IMG/VR virus record: IMGVR_UViG_3300022602_000376
Span: 1 to 25,843 of that record
Length of the DNA stretch: 25,843 nucleotides
DNA from: a virus
Strand: one strand, 5' to 3'
Shown here: positions 1-8,323 of the stretch, piece by piece
How the letters are laid out: each line of letters opens with the position of its first letter
How positions within the stretch are numbered: position 1 is the first letter of the stretch
Translations under genes and position numbers: made by a program
Notes under the pieces: generated by a model
The model's input: the letters and a program-made list of their open reading frames with translations, nothing else
The model's database searches: none
Told to the model about the DNA's origin: nothing

Positions 1-1
1 A

Positions 2-1582
2 AAACATTTAGATAACCAACTTGTTAAGAAAGCCCACGTTACGCAAAAGTGGACTGAGCAAGACATCTATGATCTTGAACAATGTATGGATCCTATAAAC
101 GGCCCGCATTATTTCATGGCACACTTCTTTCATATACAACATCCTACAAAGGGTAAGTTGTTATATCAACCATTTGAATATCAAAAACGTTTAATTGATA
201 GCTATCACGGATATCGCTTTAATGTTAACATGCTACCTCGACAAACAGGTAAGACAACTACAGCGGCAGGATACTTGCTATGGTATGCTATGTTTGTACC
301 AGATAGCACAATTCTTATCGCCGCTCACAAGTATACTGGTGCTAAAGAAATTATGCAACGTATACGTTACGCATACGAGCTTTGCCCTGATCATATTAGA
401 GCAGGTGCCACAGGTTGGGCAAAAGAAACATTAGAATTTGACAATGGATCACGTATTGTAGCGCAAACAACTACAGAAACAACAGGTCGTGGTCTATCTC
501 TATCATTACTATACGCTGACGAGTTTGCGTTCGTTCCACCTAACATTGCCACTGAATTCTGGACTTCTATTAGCCCTACACTAGCAACTGGTGGTAAGGC
601 AATTATTACATCAACACCTAACAGTGACGAGGATCAGTTTGCTCAAATTTGGAAAGAAGCAAACAAACGCACAGATGAATTTGGTAACACGCAAGAAGTT
701 GGTAAAAATGGCTTCTTCCCATTCAAGGCGCATTGGAGCGAACACCCAGATCGTGATGAAGTCTGGGCCGCAGAACAACGTTCACAACTAGGCGAAGAAC
801 GCTTCCGTCGTGAACATGAGTGCGAATTTATTATCTTTGACGAAACACTGATCAGCAGTTTAAAACTTGTTGATATGGAAGGCAAAGAACCTACTCTACG
901 TATGGGGCAAGTTCGTTGGTATAAAAAGATTGATCCCAAGTGTACATATATTGTTGCTCACGATCCTAGTTTAGGTACAGGGGGAGACCCCGCCGCTATC
1001 GAAATCTTTGAGATTCCTAGTATGATACAAGTAGGCGAGTGGCATCACAATTTAACCCCCGTACAACCGCAGGTTAAGATATTACGAGATATTTGTAGGT
1101 ACATAGATAACGAATGTTTAAACGCAGGTGTACAATCTAGCATCTATTACAGCGTGGAAAATAATACGCTAGGTGAAGCCGCTATTATTGCTATTAACGA
1201 ATTAGGTGAAGATACAATTCCTGGTATGTTTGTAAGCGAACCAGTTAGACGTGGGCACGTTCGTAAATTTAGACGTGGGTTTAACACTACAAATACCACA
1301 AAAATTGCGGCCTGTGCTAAGTTAAAACAGCTCATAGAAAACGATAGAATTACTATCAACAGTAAGAGTTTAATCAGCGAATTAAAGACTTTTATTGCTA
1401 AAGGTGCTAGTTTTGAAGCTAAAGAAACACAGCACGATGACCTTGTAGCCGCGTTATTGCTAGCAGTACGCATGATCGTAATGCTAGGAGATTGGGATCC
1501 TGTAGTTTACTCTAAAATGACAGAAGATCGTCAATTAGACGAAATGGACATGCCCATGCCTATCTATATCGGCAGTTACTAA
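2..1582 (+). CDS. 17: Terminase large subunit (gp17-like), 5' truncated by the window edge
   Basis: ATP-driven DNA packaging motor and headful nuclease of T4-like phages. The frame is open from base 2 with no stop. The residues before the Met at base 86 (KWTEQDIYDLEQC) match the conserved N-terminal region of gp17 relatives, so base 86 is not the real start and the true start lies to the left. Counting from that Met, I see Walker A PRQTGKTT (51-58), Walker B LLYADE (141-146), the coupling motif STPN (176-179), and an RNase H-like nuclease with acidic residues at D293 (AHDPSLG), E358 (SVENN) and D451/D452 (QHDDL). The C-terminus looks complete. Its stop codon overlaps the late-promoter-like box of the next gene. 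Confidence 0.96.
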   Translation, partial: KHLDNQLVKKAHVTQKWTEQDIYDLEQCMDPINGPHYFMAHFFHIQHPTKGKLLYQPFEYQKRLIDSYHGYRFNVNMLPRQTGKTTTAAGYLLWYAMFVPDSTILIAAHKYTGAKEIMQRIRYAYELCPDHIRAGATGWAKETLEFDNGSRIVAQTTTETTGRGLSLSLLYADEFAFVPPNIATEFWTSISPTLATGGKAIITSTPNSDEDQFAQIWKEANKRTDEFGNTQEVGKNGFFPFKAHWSEHPDRDEVWAAEQRSQLGEERFRREHECEFIIFDETLISSLKLVDMEGKEPTLRMGQVRWYKKIDPKCTYIVAHDPSLGTGGDPAAIEIFEIPSMIQVGEWHHNLTPVQPQVKILRDICRYIDNECLNAGVQSSIYYSVENNTLGEAAIIAINELGEDTIPGMFVSEPVRRGHVRKFRRGFNTTNTTKIAACAKLKQLIENDRITINSKSLISELKTFIAKGASFEAKETQHDDLVAALLLAVRMIVMLGDWDPVVYSKMTEDRQLDEMDMPMPIYIGSY

Positions 1583-1588
1583 TAAATA
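1581..1588 (+). promoter_or_regulatory. T4-type late promoter box AATAAATA
   Basis: The octamer AATAAATA fits the T4-like late consensus (TATAAATA in T4, NATAAATA in cyanophage relatives). It overlaps the terminase stop codon and lies six bases before the ATG at 1595. In T4 the box spans about -13 to -6, so transcription would begin within a base or two of the ATG. No Shine-Dalgarno sequence lies between box and ATG. Confidence 0.65.
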
Positions 1589-1594
1589 CACATT

Positions 1595-3556
1595 ATGAAT
1601 ATTATTGAAATAATCGCCCAGGACATTTTTGATAAAGTGCGCAGTCGCTTTGCTAATCTCCAAATGGGCAACGAGGATGGTACCGTTACTAGCAACCCAA
1701 AAGAAGCTAGATTTTTTGACTTTGACTTCGTTTTAGAAGGCAATAATTTGGGTAGAGTTAGTCTTAGTATTAACGAACGCGGTACACTAAAAATATTTTA
1801 CAGCCAGGGTATTACTGAAGACCAAGATCATATTACCCGAGGCCTATGGTATGATTTCTTAAAAGAAATGCGTTTCTTTGCTAAACGCAGAATGTTAAGA
1901 TTTGATACACGTGATATTGCAAAAGGAAATTTAGATAAGAGCGATTTCCAATATTTGGCTATTAATGGATCTAAGGAAGATAACATGAATGAATCATCAA
2001 TGTACGGTAGCAGTAAAACTAGCTATCGCAAATTAGAAAATACACGTCTTATCGTAAGACACGGTAAGCCAGTTGACGAAGGCAAAGCAGGCGATCGCAG
2101 TCGTCACATTAACGCTTTGTTTATTGAAAACGCAGAAGGTGAAAGATTCAAATATCCTTTCATTCATTTAGCAGGTGCTAAGTGTATGCAACGTCACGTA
2201 TCAAACGGTGGATATCCGCATGACGATGCTGGCAAGGCAATTATTAAAATGAGCGAACAAATTGCTCAGTTAAACAGTTTCAAACGCCATGTTAAGACCG
2301 CAACATTAAATGATGACGCACATCAAATCCATGAACGTGCTGGACAAAAATTACAAAACTTACGTGACTGTATGGATAGATTACAATCACAACGTGGTTA
2401 TCAAGAATGGATGGAATGTTTCACTCCAATGGAAGAAGCCGCAGAATTAGATCCTGTAACAATGGAAGATTACAAGGCTAAATTTACAGTTAAGCATTTT
2501 GACGAAACATTAGAAGGTATATTTCCGCTAATTCATTCTATCATGAAAGAAGCAGGAACATTAGATTTAGAAGATGTAGTAAGCGAAGATTCTACCGATG
2601 TAGAATTATCAGATGATGCTGATTTACAAGAGCATGGGTTTGCTAATTTTGAAGATTGGGCCGATTCTATTGTAGAAGGAACAATGACTCCAGACCAATT
2701 AGCTCAACTTAAAGACCTATTAGATTCCGGAGCATTTACATTAGGGCCAGATGGTACTAGTGCTATCGAAGCATTACAAAGCGTAGGCATTGAAGATGAA
2801 GGATTAGAAAAAGCGTTAGAAGCATTAGCCAATGTTGATCCATCCGCAGATCCAATGGACACCTTAGCGGCTTGGTTAAAAGTTAATGATCCAGAAGCAC
2901 TACAGCAATTAGTTGGTGGTAATGAACAACCAGAAGCACCTGCTCCTACAGATGCCCCACAAGGTGATATGGGTACAGATGCTAACGCAGGAGCAGAAGC
3001 TCCAGTGCCAGATGACGGAGCAGGTTTACCACAAGCAGGAGCTCCAGAAGAAGTTCCAGCTGAACAGCCAATGGCCGAAGCTCCAGAAGAAGGCGAAGAT
3101 ATGGATAACGCTGAACCAAAAGGTACACAGTCAGTTAACATTAAAGAATTAGCAGAGTTTATCGGTGCTTTCTACAATCCACATGGTCGCGAACAAGGGT
3201 TAGGCGAGTGGCGTAAAGGCCCAACTGAATTAGGTATTATGGCTGGAAAACAGTTCGGTGATAAGGCAGGTCGTATGGTCGAATTGATGGTTACCAAGAT
3301 GCAGCAACGTAGTCAAGGGCATCAAGAATTTGCCGAAGTTATGAAACTTGCCGGAATTAAAACAGCCGAAAGCGGTCCAAACAAGAGCGAAGTTCCAGCT
3401 TACTTACGTAAGAAGAAAGGCGAAAAACCTTTAACAAAACAAGAGTTAGATGCTGAACCGGAGAAAAATATCAGTCATCCAAAGGCGCTTGCCAAGAATA
3501 GTGGCCGTGCTAACGAAGAATTTGATGTAATCATGAAATTAGCCGGAATGAAATAA
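1595..3556 (+). CDS. Large acidic protein with Pro/Ala/Glu linker, probable virion or head-assembly protein
   Basis: I do not recognise the family with certainty. It is 653 residues. An N-terminal globular part (about 1-320) is followed by an acidic helical region (about 325-450), a low-complexity linker rich in Pro, Ala, Glu and Asp (about 445-515), and a C-terminal basic/acidic segment. A short motif occurs twice near the end: EFAEVMKLAGIK at about 581-592, and EFDVIMKLAGMK as the last 12 residues. The gene sits directly behind the terminase and behind a late promoter box, which supports a virion or assembly role. The low-complexity linker could be a scaffold or an internal head segment. 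No enzymatic motif is visible. Start: the ATG six bases after the late box; no SD is evident. Confidence 0.85.
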   Translation: MNIIEIIAQDIFDKVRSRFANLQMGNEDGTVTSNPKEARFFDFDFVLEGNNLGRVSLSINERGTLKIFYSQGITEDQDHITRGLWYDFLKEMRFFAKRRMLRFDTRDIAKGNLDKSDFQYLAINGSKEDNMNESSMYGSSKTSYRKLENTRLIVRHGKPVDEGKAGDRSRHINALFIENAEGERFKYPFIHLAGAKCMQRHVSNGGYPHDDAGKAIIKMSEQIAQLNSFKRHVKTATLNDDAHQIHERAGQKLQNLRDCMDRLQSQRGYQEWMECFTPMEEAAELDPVTMEDYKAKFTVKHFDETLEGIFPLIHSIMKEAGTLDLEDVVSEDSTDVELSDDADLQEHGFANFEDWADSIVEGTMTPDQLAQLKDLLDSGAFTLGPDGTSAIEALQSVGIEDEGLEKALEALANVDPSADPMDTLAAWLKVNDPEALQQLVGGNEQPEAPAPTDAPQGDMGTDANAGAEAPVPDDGAGLPQAGAPEEVPAEQPMAEAPEEGEDMDNAEPKGTQSVNIKELAEFIGAFYNPHGREQGLGEWRKGPTELGIMAGKQFGDKAGRMVELMVTKMQQRSQGHQEFAEVMKLAGIKTAESGPNKSEVPAYLRKKKGEKPLTKQELDAEPEKNISHPKALAKNSGRANEEFDVIMKLAGMK

Positions 3557-3576
3557 ATCTAAGCACAGAGTTAGCA

Positions 3577-3584
3577 CTTAAATA
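3577..3584 (+). promoter_or_regulatory. Late-promoter-like box CTTAAATA
   Basis: CTTAAATA keeps the TAAATA core of the late consensus but departs at the second position. It lies five bases before the ATG at 3590, the same geometry as the better boxes at 1581, 14698 and 18616. No Shine-Dalgarno sequence is seen for the downstream gene. Confidence 0.35.
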
Positions 3585-3589
3585 GTGTA

Positions 3590-4672
3590 ATGAATATTTT
3601 AGTGTTAACTCCGGATAGAGTCGGCTCTACCCTTCTTCAGAAATATATTACAGTCATAATGCAGAATTATGACTATGGTAAACCAGTTATCAATTTACAC
3701 GAGTTAACTAACGGTTTAGAAAAATACCATTCGACATTCTACAATCAAGAAGTATTAGGCAAACCTCATTGGAATACATGGGGTTATTATCAAAGCCTAA
3801 AAGAAATAACAGAATTACTATCTACAGATCATTACAAGGTTAGTCGACTAGCACAGTACCATTTAATTAATCGTCAAGATTCATTAAGTGATCAATTAAG
3901 TTTTTATAGATACCTAAATGATAATTTTTACATTATAAGTGCCAGACGAGAAAATTTATTTGAACACGCAATGAGTTGGTGTATCGTTGCGTTCACTAAA
4001 AGATTAAATCATTTTTTACACGAAGATAAAATTAAATTTTCAAAACAGTTATACGAAAAAGGTATAACAATTGACCAAACTGTTTTTGAAAATTACTTAG
4101 GAAAGTATGTAAAATATCTTGAGTGGGTAGACGCACATTTTACTATTAATTCTGTATTCAACTACGAAGAAAATCTTAAAGACCTTGAAAGGTACGTCAA
4201 TAACTTAGATATTTTTCCAGCAGGAATTGAACCAAAAACATGGAATGAAATATACGGTATTTCATGGAACGATTGGAATAAATGTCACTATCTAATGAGC
4301 GACATATCAGGAATGTCGTCTATTGGAATGAAAAAAGAAACTAAATTACTAACATACGATAGTACTATTGACGAGTCAAAATCTACGGCGCTGTCTACTA
4401 CTGATAGAAATTTTGTAGAACAACATCGAACAAATTATGATCTAGTAGGACGTAAAATTGAAAAAATGTCACTAGAAGATAGAACGCTAGTATTTGGAAT
4501 TCCTATCAAACTTCAAACACTTGCTGAAAAATATATGTTGGTAAAAAACTTTGAAGAATGCCTTGTAACATATAATAATTGGTCATTAAAAAATAAAGTT
4601 GGCAAACAATATTCTCTAGAAGATTTAGGTCATACTGCTTATGAAGAAATTAAAACTTGGTATACAAAATGA
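3590..4672 (+). CDS. Sulfotransferase-like protein
   Basis: Probable PAPS-dependent sulfotransferase, which would transfer sulfate to a glycan or small acceptor in the host cytoplasm or on the virion. The first residues hold a 5'-phosphosulfate-binding-like loop, TPDRVGSTLLQ (about 7-17), after a beta strand (ILVL). A 3'-phosphate-binding-like segment, ISARRENLFEHAMSW (about 115-129), follows. Both match the sulfotransferase pattern R..GSTLL ... R.N.fe.a.S. The rest (360 residues in all) is unassigned. It ends by ATGA overlap with the SGNH hydrolase, so the two are co-translated and probably act on the same substrate. The acceptor is unknown, and a degenerate, non-catalytic P-loop protein is an alternative. 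Confidence 0.72.
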   Translation: MNILVLTPDRVGSTLLQKYITVIMQNYDYGKPVINLHELTNGLEKYHSTFYNQEVLGKPHWNTWGYYQSLKEITELLSTDHYKVSRLAQYHLINRQDSLSDQLSFYRYLNDNFYIISARRENLFEHAMSWCIVAFTKRLNHFLHEDKIKFSKQLYEKGITIDQTVFENYLGKYVKYLEWVDAHFTINSVFNYEENLKDLERYVNNLDIFPAGIEPKTWNEIYGISWNDWNKCHYLMSDISGMSSIGMKKETKLLTYDSTIDESKSTALSTTDRNFVEQHRTNYDLVGRKIEKMSLEDRTLVFGIPIKLQTLAEKYMLVKNFEECLVTYNNWSLKNKVGKQYSLEDLGHTAYEEIKTWYTK

Positions 4673-5421
4673 AGGAATTATTATTACCTAGTTTTGTTAA
4701 CAAGACTGAATTAACAACAGGAATTGATAGTCTTGAGCATTGTTTAGATCAAGATCATTTCTTAAATTTTAACAAAGAAATTTCATATCATTACAACAGT
4801 ATGGGCTACAGAGATGCCGAATGGCCTGCTGACCTTTCAAATCAAATATGGTGTGTAGGTGATAGTTTTACAGTAGGATTAGGCCAGCCGTTTGAAGAAA
4901 TATGGCCTCAAATTATACAACAACAAACTAATCAAAGAACTATTAACGTAAGCATGAATGGCGCAAGCAATGACTGGATCGCTAGAAGGTCTAATTTTAT
5001 CCTAAACAATTTTAAGCCAAAGGCTGTCTTAATCCTTTGGAGTTATCTACATCGCAGAGAAAACAACAACACTGATTTAACAGATGAAGAACGAGCACGT
5101 CACTATGATCCAGAAGATTGTCATGATTTGTTAAACTTTGAAAAAAATCTACATTCAGTAATGAAAACGGATACAGCTCAATGTACCATACATTCATTTA
5201 TACCAAATGCGCATACTGTCGAGTCCTTACACTATTATAATTTTATTCGAAGCTGGGAACCAAATCTAAAAAAAGATCTGCTAGAAAGCATTTTAGAAAT
5301 TAATGGCTGTAACTTTTTCCATTCTGTTGTGCCAATAGACAAAGCACGTGATTTCCACCACTATGGACTGGAAACTTCCAAAATTGTTGCTAAAAATTAT
5401 ATTGGCAAAATATTTCCATAA
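4669..5421 (+). CDS. SGNH/GDSL-family hydrolase
   Basis: Predicted esterase or O-acetylhydrolase of the SGNH fold. Counting from the ATG at 4669 (250 residues), block I is WCVGDSFTVG with nucleophile S66, G98 and N101 are in NGASND (blocks II/III), and the C-terminal catalytic D-x-x-H is D228/H231 in ARDFHHYG. All four signature blocks are therefore present. There is no signal peptide or membrane segment. The start at 4669 is preferred because it overlaps the upstream stop (ATGA); a TTG at 4657 is also in frame. The partner upstream is a sulfotransferase, suggesting a two-gene carbohydrate modification cassette. The gene ends about 30 bases before a strong terminator. Confidence 0.8.
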   Translation: MKELLLPSFVNKTELTTGIDSLEHCLDQDHFLNFNKEISYHYNSMGYRDAEWPADLSNQIWCVGDSFTVGLGQPFEEIWPQIIQQQTNQRTINVSMNGASNDWIARRSNFILNNFKPKAVLILWSYLHRRENNNTDLTDEERARHYDPEDCHDLLNFEKNLHSVMKTDTAQCTIHSFIPNAHTVESLHYYNFIRSWEPNLKKDLLESILEINGCNFFHSVVPIDKARDFHHYGLETSKIVAKNYIGKIFP

Positions 5422-5451
5422 TAACGGAACTTAACTCTTGCGATGATAAAT

Positions 5452-5491
5452 AAAAGTGCGTATAGTTAACTATATGCACTTTTTCTTTTTT
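5452..5491 (+). terminator. Strong rho-independent terminator
   Basis: AAAAGTGC-G-TATAGTT is followed directly by AACTATA-T-GCACTTTT, a nearly perfect 32-base palindrome whose one non-Watson-Crick position is a G.U pair. It runs into T-rich TTTTTCTTTTTT. It separates the SGNH hydrolase from gp32. The A-run before and T-run after make it potentially active in both directions. Confidence 0.92.
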
Positions 5492-5497
5492 AGTCAG

Positions 5498-5525
5498 TTG
5501 GCTTTAAGAGAATGGCACATAAAAT
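5498..5525 (+). promoter_or_regulatory. Putative sigma70-type promoter for gp32
   Basis: TTGGCT (5498-5503), a 16-base spacer and TAAAAT (5520-5525) lie just after the terminator and upstream of gp32. A clear ribosome binding site, AAGGAA (5534-5539), stands 8 bases before the ATG at 5548. A dedicated promoter for gp32 is expected because the terminator isolates it from upstream transcription. The hexamers are only moderate matches. Confidence 0.5.
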
Positions 5526-5547
5526 ATTAAATTAAGGAAAAATCATT

Positions 5548-6543
5548 ATGGCAACTTTAGCAGAAATTCGCGCAAAACTTCAACAAGCATCTCAACAAAA
5601 CACCGGTAGCGCAGGCGGTGGAGACAACGCAATATTTCCACACTGGAACATTCAAGAAGGTCAAACAGCAACAGTAAGATTCTTACCAGACGCTGACCCA
5701 AACAACACATTTTTCTGGATTGAACGAGCAATGATCAAATTGCCTTTCGCCGGAGTTAAAGGTGAAGCAAATTCAAAACCAGTTACTGTACAAGTTCCTT
5801 GTATGGAAATGTGGGGCGAAACATGCCCAATCTTAACAGAAGTACGTCCATGGTTCAAAGACAAAAATCTTGAAGATATGGGTCGTAAATACTGGAAAAA
5901 GCGTTCATATTTGTATCAAGGTTTTGTAGTTGATAGCAAACTACAAGAAGACAAAACACCAGAAAATCCAATTCGTAGATTTATCATTGGTAGCCAAATC
6001 CACAACATTATCAAAGCGGCTTTGATGGATTCTGAAATTGAAGAAATTCCAACAGACGCAGTACGTGGCTTGGATTTCAAGATTGTTAAGACAAGTAAAG
6101 GTGGTTATGCTGACTACTCTACTTCAAACTGGGCTCGTCGTGAACGTGCGTTGAGTGAAGAAGAACAAGCGGCTGTAGCACAATACGGTACGTTTAACTT
6201 GAAGGATTTCTTGCCTAAGAAACCAGGCGATGTTGAACTCAAAGTGATGATGGAAATGTTTGAAGCGTCAGTCGACGGTGAAGCATTTGACATGGATCGT
6301 TGGGGTCAATATTTTAAACCAGCAGGTATGGGCGGTAGTGGTTCAGCTACAGGTTCTAAAGCCAAAGATCCAGAAGCAGAAGACGCAGGTGAAGCAGTAA
6401 GCACACCAGCACCAAAAGCAGTTGCTAAGCCAACTGTGAGTGAAGATGATGACACACCAAGTGCAAGTTCTACCGAAGGTAGCGATGCTAGCGGTCGTGC
6501 TCAAAACATCTTGGCAATGATTCGTCAACGTCAACAATCTTAA
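5548..6543 (+). CDS. 32: Single-stranded DNA-binding protein (gp32-like)
   Basis: Binds ssDNA cooperatively and recruits replication and recombination proteins. It is 331 residues, close to the T4 length. A short N-terminal self-association segment (about 1-20) is followed by the OB-fold core starting at IFPHWNIQEGQTATVRFLPD (about 29-48), with aromatic residues FFWIER and the WFKDKN...YWKKRSYLYQGFV block (about 102-127). After about residue 265 comes an acidic and Ser/Ala-rich tail like the T4 protein-interaction domain. Only two cysteines are visible in the zinc region (C85, C93; VPCMEMWGETCPI), against three Cys and one His in T4. It is followed 15 bases later by uvsX, with which it acts. 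Confidence 0.93.
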   Translation: MATLAEIRAKLQQASQQNTGSAGGGDNAIFPHWNIQEGQTATVRFLPDADPNNTFFWIERAMIKLPFAGVKGEANSKPVTVQVPCMEMWGETCPILTEVRPWFKDKNLEDMGRKYWKKRSYLYQGFVVDSKLQEDKTPENPIRRFIIGSQIHNIIKAALMDSEIEEIPTDAVRGLDFKIVKTSKGGYADYSTSNWARRERALSEEEQAAVAQYGTFNLKDFLPKKPGDVELKVMMEMFEASVDGEAFDMDRWGQYFKPAGMGGSGSATGSKAKDPEAEDAGEAVSTPAPKAVAKPTVSEDDDTPSASSTEGSDASGRAQNILAMIRQRQQS

Positions 6544-6558
6544 TTTGGGAGATAGACT

Positions 6559-7617
6559 ATGGGAAAAGCCTTCGATATTTCGAAGTTCCGTAAGTCTATC
6601 ACCAAGTCTATCGACGGACTTGGTATAGGCTTTAATGATCCAACTGATTGGATCAGCACAGGGAACTATGCTCTAAATTATCTTATTTCAGGTGACTTTA
6701 ACAAAGGTGTGCCGATGGGTAAGGTAACTGTATTTGCTGGTGAATCTGGCGCAGGTAAGTCTTATATTTGCTCCGGTAACATTATTAAGAACGCACAAGA
6801 ACAAGGCATTTATGTTGTCTTAATTGACTCAGAAAATGCGTTGGATCAAGCGTGGTTAGAAGCACTAGGTGTTGATACAAGTGAAGATAAACTTCTAAAA
6901 CTTAACATGGCAATGATTGATGATGTTGCTAAAACTATTAATGAGTTTATGAGCGAATACAAATCCATGGATGCTACAGATCGTCCAAAAGTGTTATTTG
7001 TAATTGACTCTTTGGGTATGTTGCTTACTCCAACGGATGTAAATCAATTTGAAGCAGGAGATCTTAAAGGTGATATGGGTCGTAAACCTAAAGCACTTAC
7101 GGCGCTGGTTCGTAACTGTGTTAATATGTTTGGTAATTACAACGTCGGCTTGGTATGTACTAATCACACATACGCTTCGCAAGATATGTTCGACCCTGAT
7201 GACAAAATTTCCGGAGGACAAGGATTCGTTTACGCATCTTCTATCGTGGTTGCCATGAAGAAGTTGAAATTAAAAGAAGACGAGGACGGAAATAAGGTCA
7301 GTGACGTATTAGGTATTCGTAGTGCCTGTAAGATTATGAAAACACGTTATGCTAAACCTTTCGAAACTGTACAGGTTAAGATTCCTTATTCAACTGGAAT
7401 GAGTCCAACCTCCGGACTTGTTGACATGTTCGAGAAAATGGGTGTATTATCTAAAGTAGGAAATAAATTAGCATACACTAGTAAGGAAACTGGTGAGATT
7501 GTAGCAGAGTTTCGTAAAAACTGGGACGAAGATAAATTAAAAATTATCATGGACGAGTGGGACGAAACAGCCGCGGCAACCTTAACAACAACAGAATCTG
7601 TAGAGGATGAAGAATAA
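6559..7617 (+). CDS. uvsX: UvsX, RecA-like recombinase
   Basis: Forms presynaptic filaments on ssDNA and drives strand exchange and recombination-dependent replication. It is 352 residues. Walker A is GESGAGKS (61-68); VVLIDSENALD (about 86-96) carries the catalytic-glutamate region; Walker B is VLFVIDS (145-151). TNHTYAS and the DNA-binding loop segment KISGGQGF follow. The C-terminus is acidic. An SD (GGGAG) stands about 8 bases before the ATG. Its stop overlaps the next gene's start (TAATG). Confidence 0.96.
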   Translation: MGKAFDISKFRKSITKSIDGLGIGFNDPTDWISTGNYALNYLISGDFNKGVPMGKVTVFAGESGAGKSYICSGNIIKNAQEQGIYVVLIDSENALDQAWLEALGVDTSEDKLLKLNMAMIDDVAKTINEFMSEYKSMDATDRPKVLFVIDSLGMLLTPTDVNQFEAGDLKGDMGRKPKALTALVRNCVNMFGNYNVGLVCTNHTYASQDMFDPDDKISGGQGFVYASSIVVAMKKLKLKEDEDGNKVSDVLGIRSACKIMKTRYAKPFETVQVKIPYSTGMSPTSGLVDMFEKMGVLSKVGNKLAYTSKETGEIVAEFRKNWDEDKLKIIMDEWDETAAATLTTTESVEDEE

Positions 7618-7871
7618 TGGAAGAAGCATTAATTATGGAAGTGTGGGATCTGTTCCGTGAATATATCCCTGAGAAAAACAAAGATATGGTGGCAAATCAG
7701 TACGTCGATTTTTTGTTAGGTAAGGATATCACGCCAGAAGTACTCGAAACATTCATGGGATATGACAGCCACCTCGATGAAGCAATCAAAACTGTCGTGG
7801 ATGAAAATTCCGATGGTGATGATGACGAGTATGACGAGGACAATTACGGCTACGAAGACGAGGACTACTAA
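7617..7871 (+). CDS. Small acidic protein between UvsX and UvsY
   Basis: 84 residues. The N-terminal two-thirds is helical (EVWDLFREYIPEKNKDMVANQYVDFL). The tail from about residue 62 is almost entirely Asp, Glu, Asn, Gly and Tyr. No catalytic motif is visible. It overlaps uvsX and uvsY by one base on each side (TAATG), so it is probably co-translated with the recombinase and its mediator. The acidic tail could mimic DNA or contact gp32/UvsX; this is inference only. Confidence 0.85.
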   Translation: MEEALIMEVWDLFREYIPEKNKDMVANQYVDFLLGKDITPEVLETFMGYDSHLDEAIKTVVDENSDGDDDEYDEDNYGYEDEDY

Positions 7872-8323
7872 TGTGGTACTCAAAGGTTAGCAAAGATATC
7901 GCTCACCTTCCAGCTTGTATTGACTATTATTACACACAGTTAGAAGAAGCCCGCAAGGAAGTCAAAGTCTATGGTAACATAGAAAAGGCTTCCGCGGCTT
8001 TACCTGGTATTGTTGAACAAAGGTTCAATCAACTTCAAGAAATTGAGGCAATATTAGAATATCTGAACATCGAGTCAAGAAGATTGCGAAGTAAGGTGTT
8101 CAAAAAATATCTAGAAAACTATCAACGTGCTCTTAGTTCACGAGATGTTGAAAAATACGTCGACGGTGAAGCAGACGTTGTTGACATGGATAAAATTATC
8201 AATGAATTTGCTCTGTTGAGAAATCATTGGTTAGGAATTATCAAGGCGATTGACATTAAACAATGGCAATTATCGAATATCATTAAATTACGTACCGCAG
8301 GTATGGAAGACATTACAATATAA
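7871..8323 (+). CDS. uvsY: UvsY-like recombination mediator
   Basis: 150 residues, close to T4 UvsY in length, and placed after uvsX and before uvsW. The sequence is mainly helical and charged, with a basic middle (about residues 70-95, RRLRSKVFKKYLENYQR) followed by RALSSRDVEKYVDGE. The latter matches my recollection of UvsY homologues in cyanophage-type genomes. The role is to help UvsX displace gp32 from ssDNA. Identification rests on context plus resemblance, with no catalytic motif to check. Confidence 0.8.
   Translation: MWYSKVSKDIAHLPACIDYYYTQLEEARKEVKVYGNIEKASAALPGIVEQRFNQLQEIEAILEYLNIESRRLRSKVFKKYLENYQRALSSRDVEKYVDGEADVVDMDKIINEFALLRNHWLGIIKAIDIKQWQLSNIIKLRTAGMEDITI

Noticed and set aside
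86-88. ATG at 86 as the terminase start
   Set aside because: The frame stays open to base 2 and the residues before the Met match the conserved N-terminal region of gp17, so the gene is truncated by the window edge.
1147-1473. 108-codon ORF on the - strand inside terminase
   Set aside because: Antisense shadow; terminase nuclease motifs are intact on the + strand across the same bases.
2704-3141. 145-codon ORF on the - strand inside the 653-aa gene
   Set aside because: Ser/Ala/Gly/Pro-rich antisense shadow of the Pro/Ala/Glu linker, with no SD and fully inside a real gene.
4657-4668. TTG at 4657 as the SGNH hydrolase start
   Set aside because: The ATG at 4669 gives the ATGA overlap typical of this genome and needs no rare start codon.
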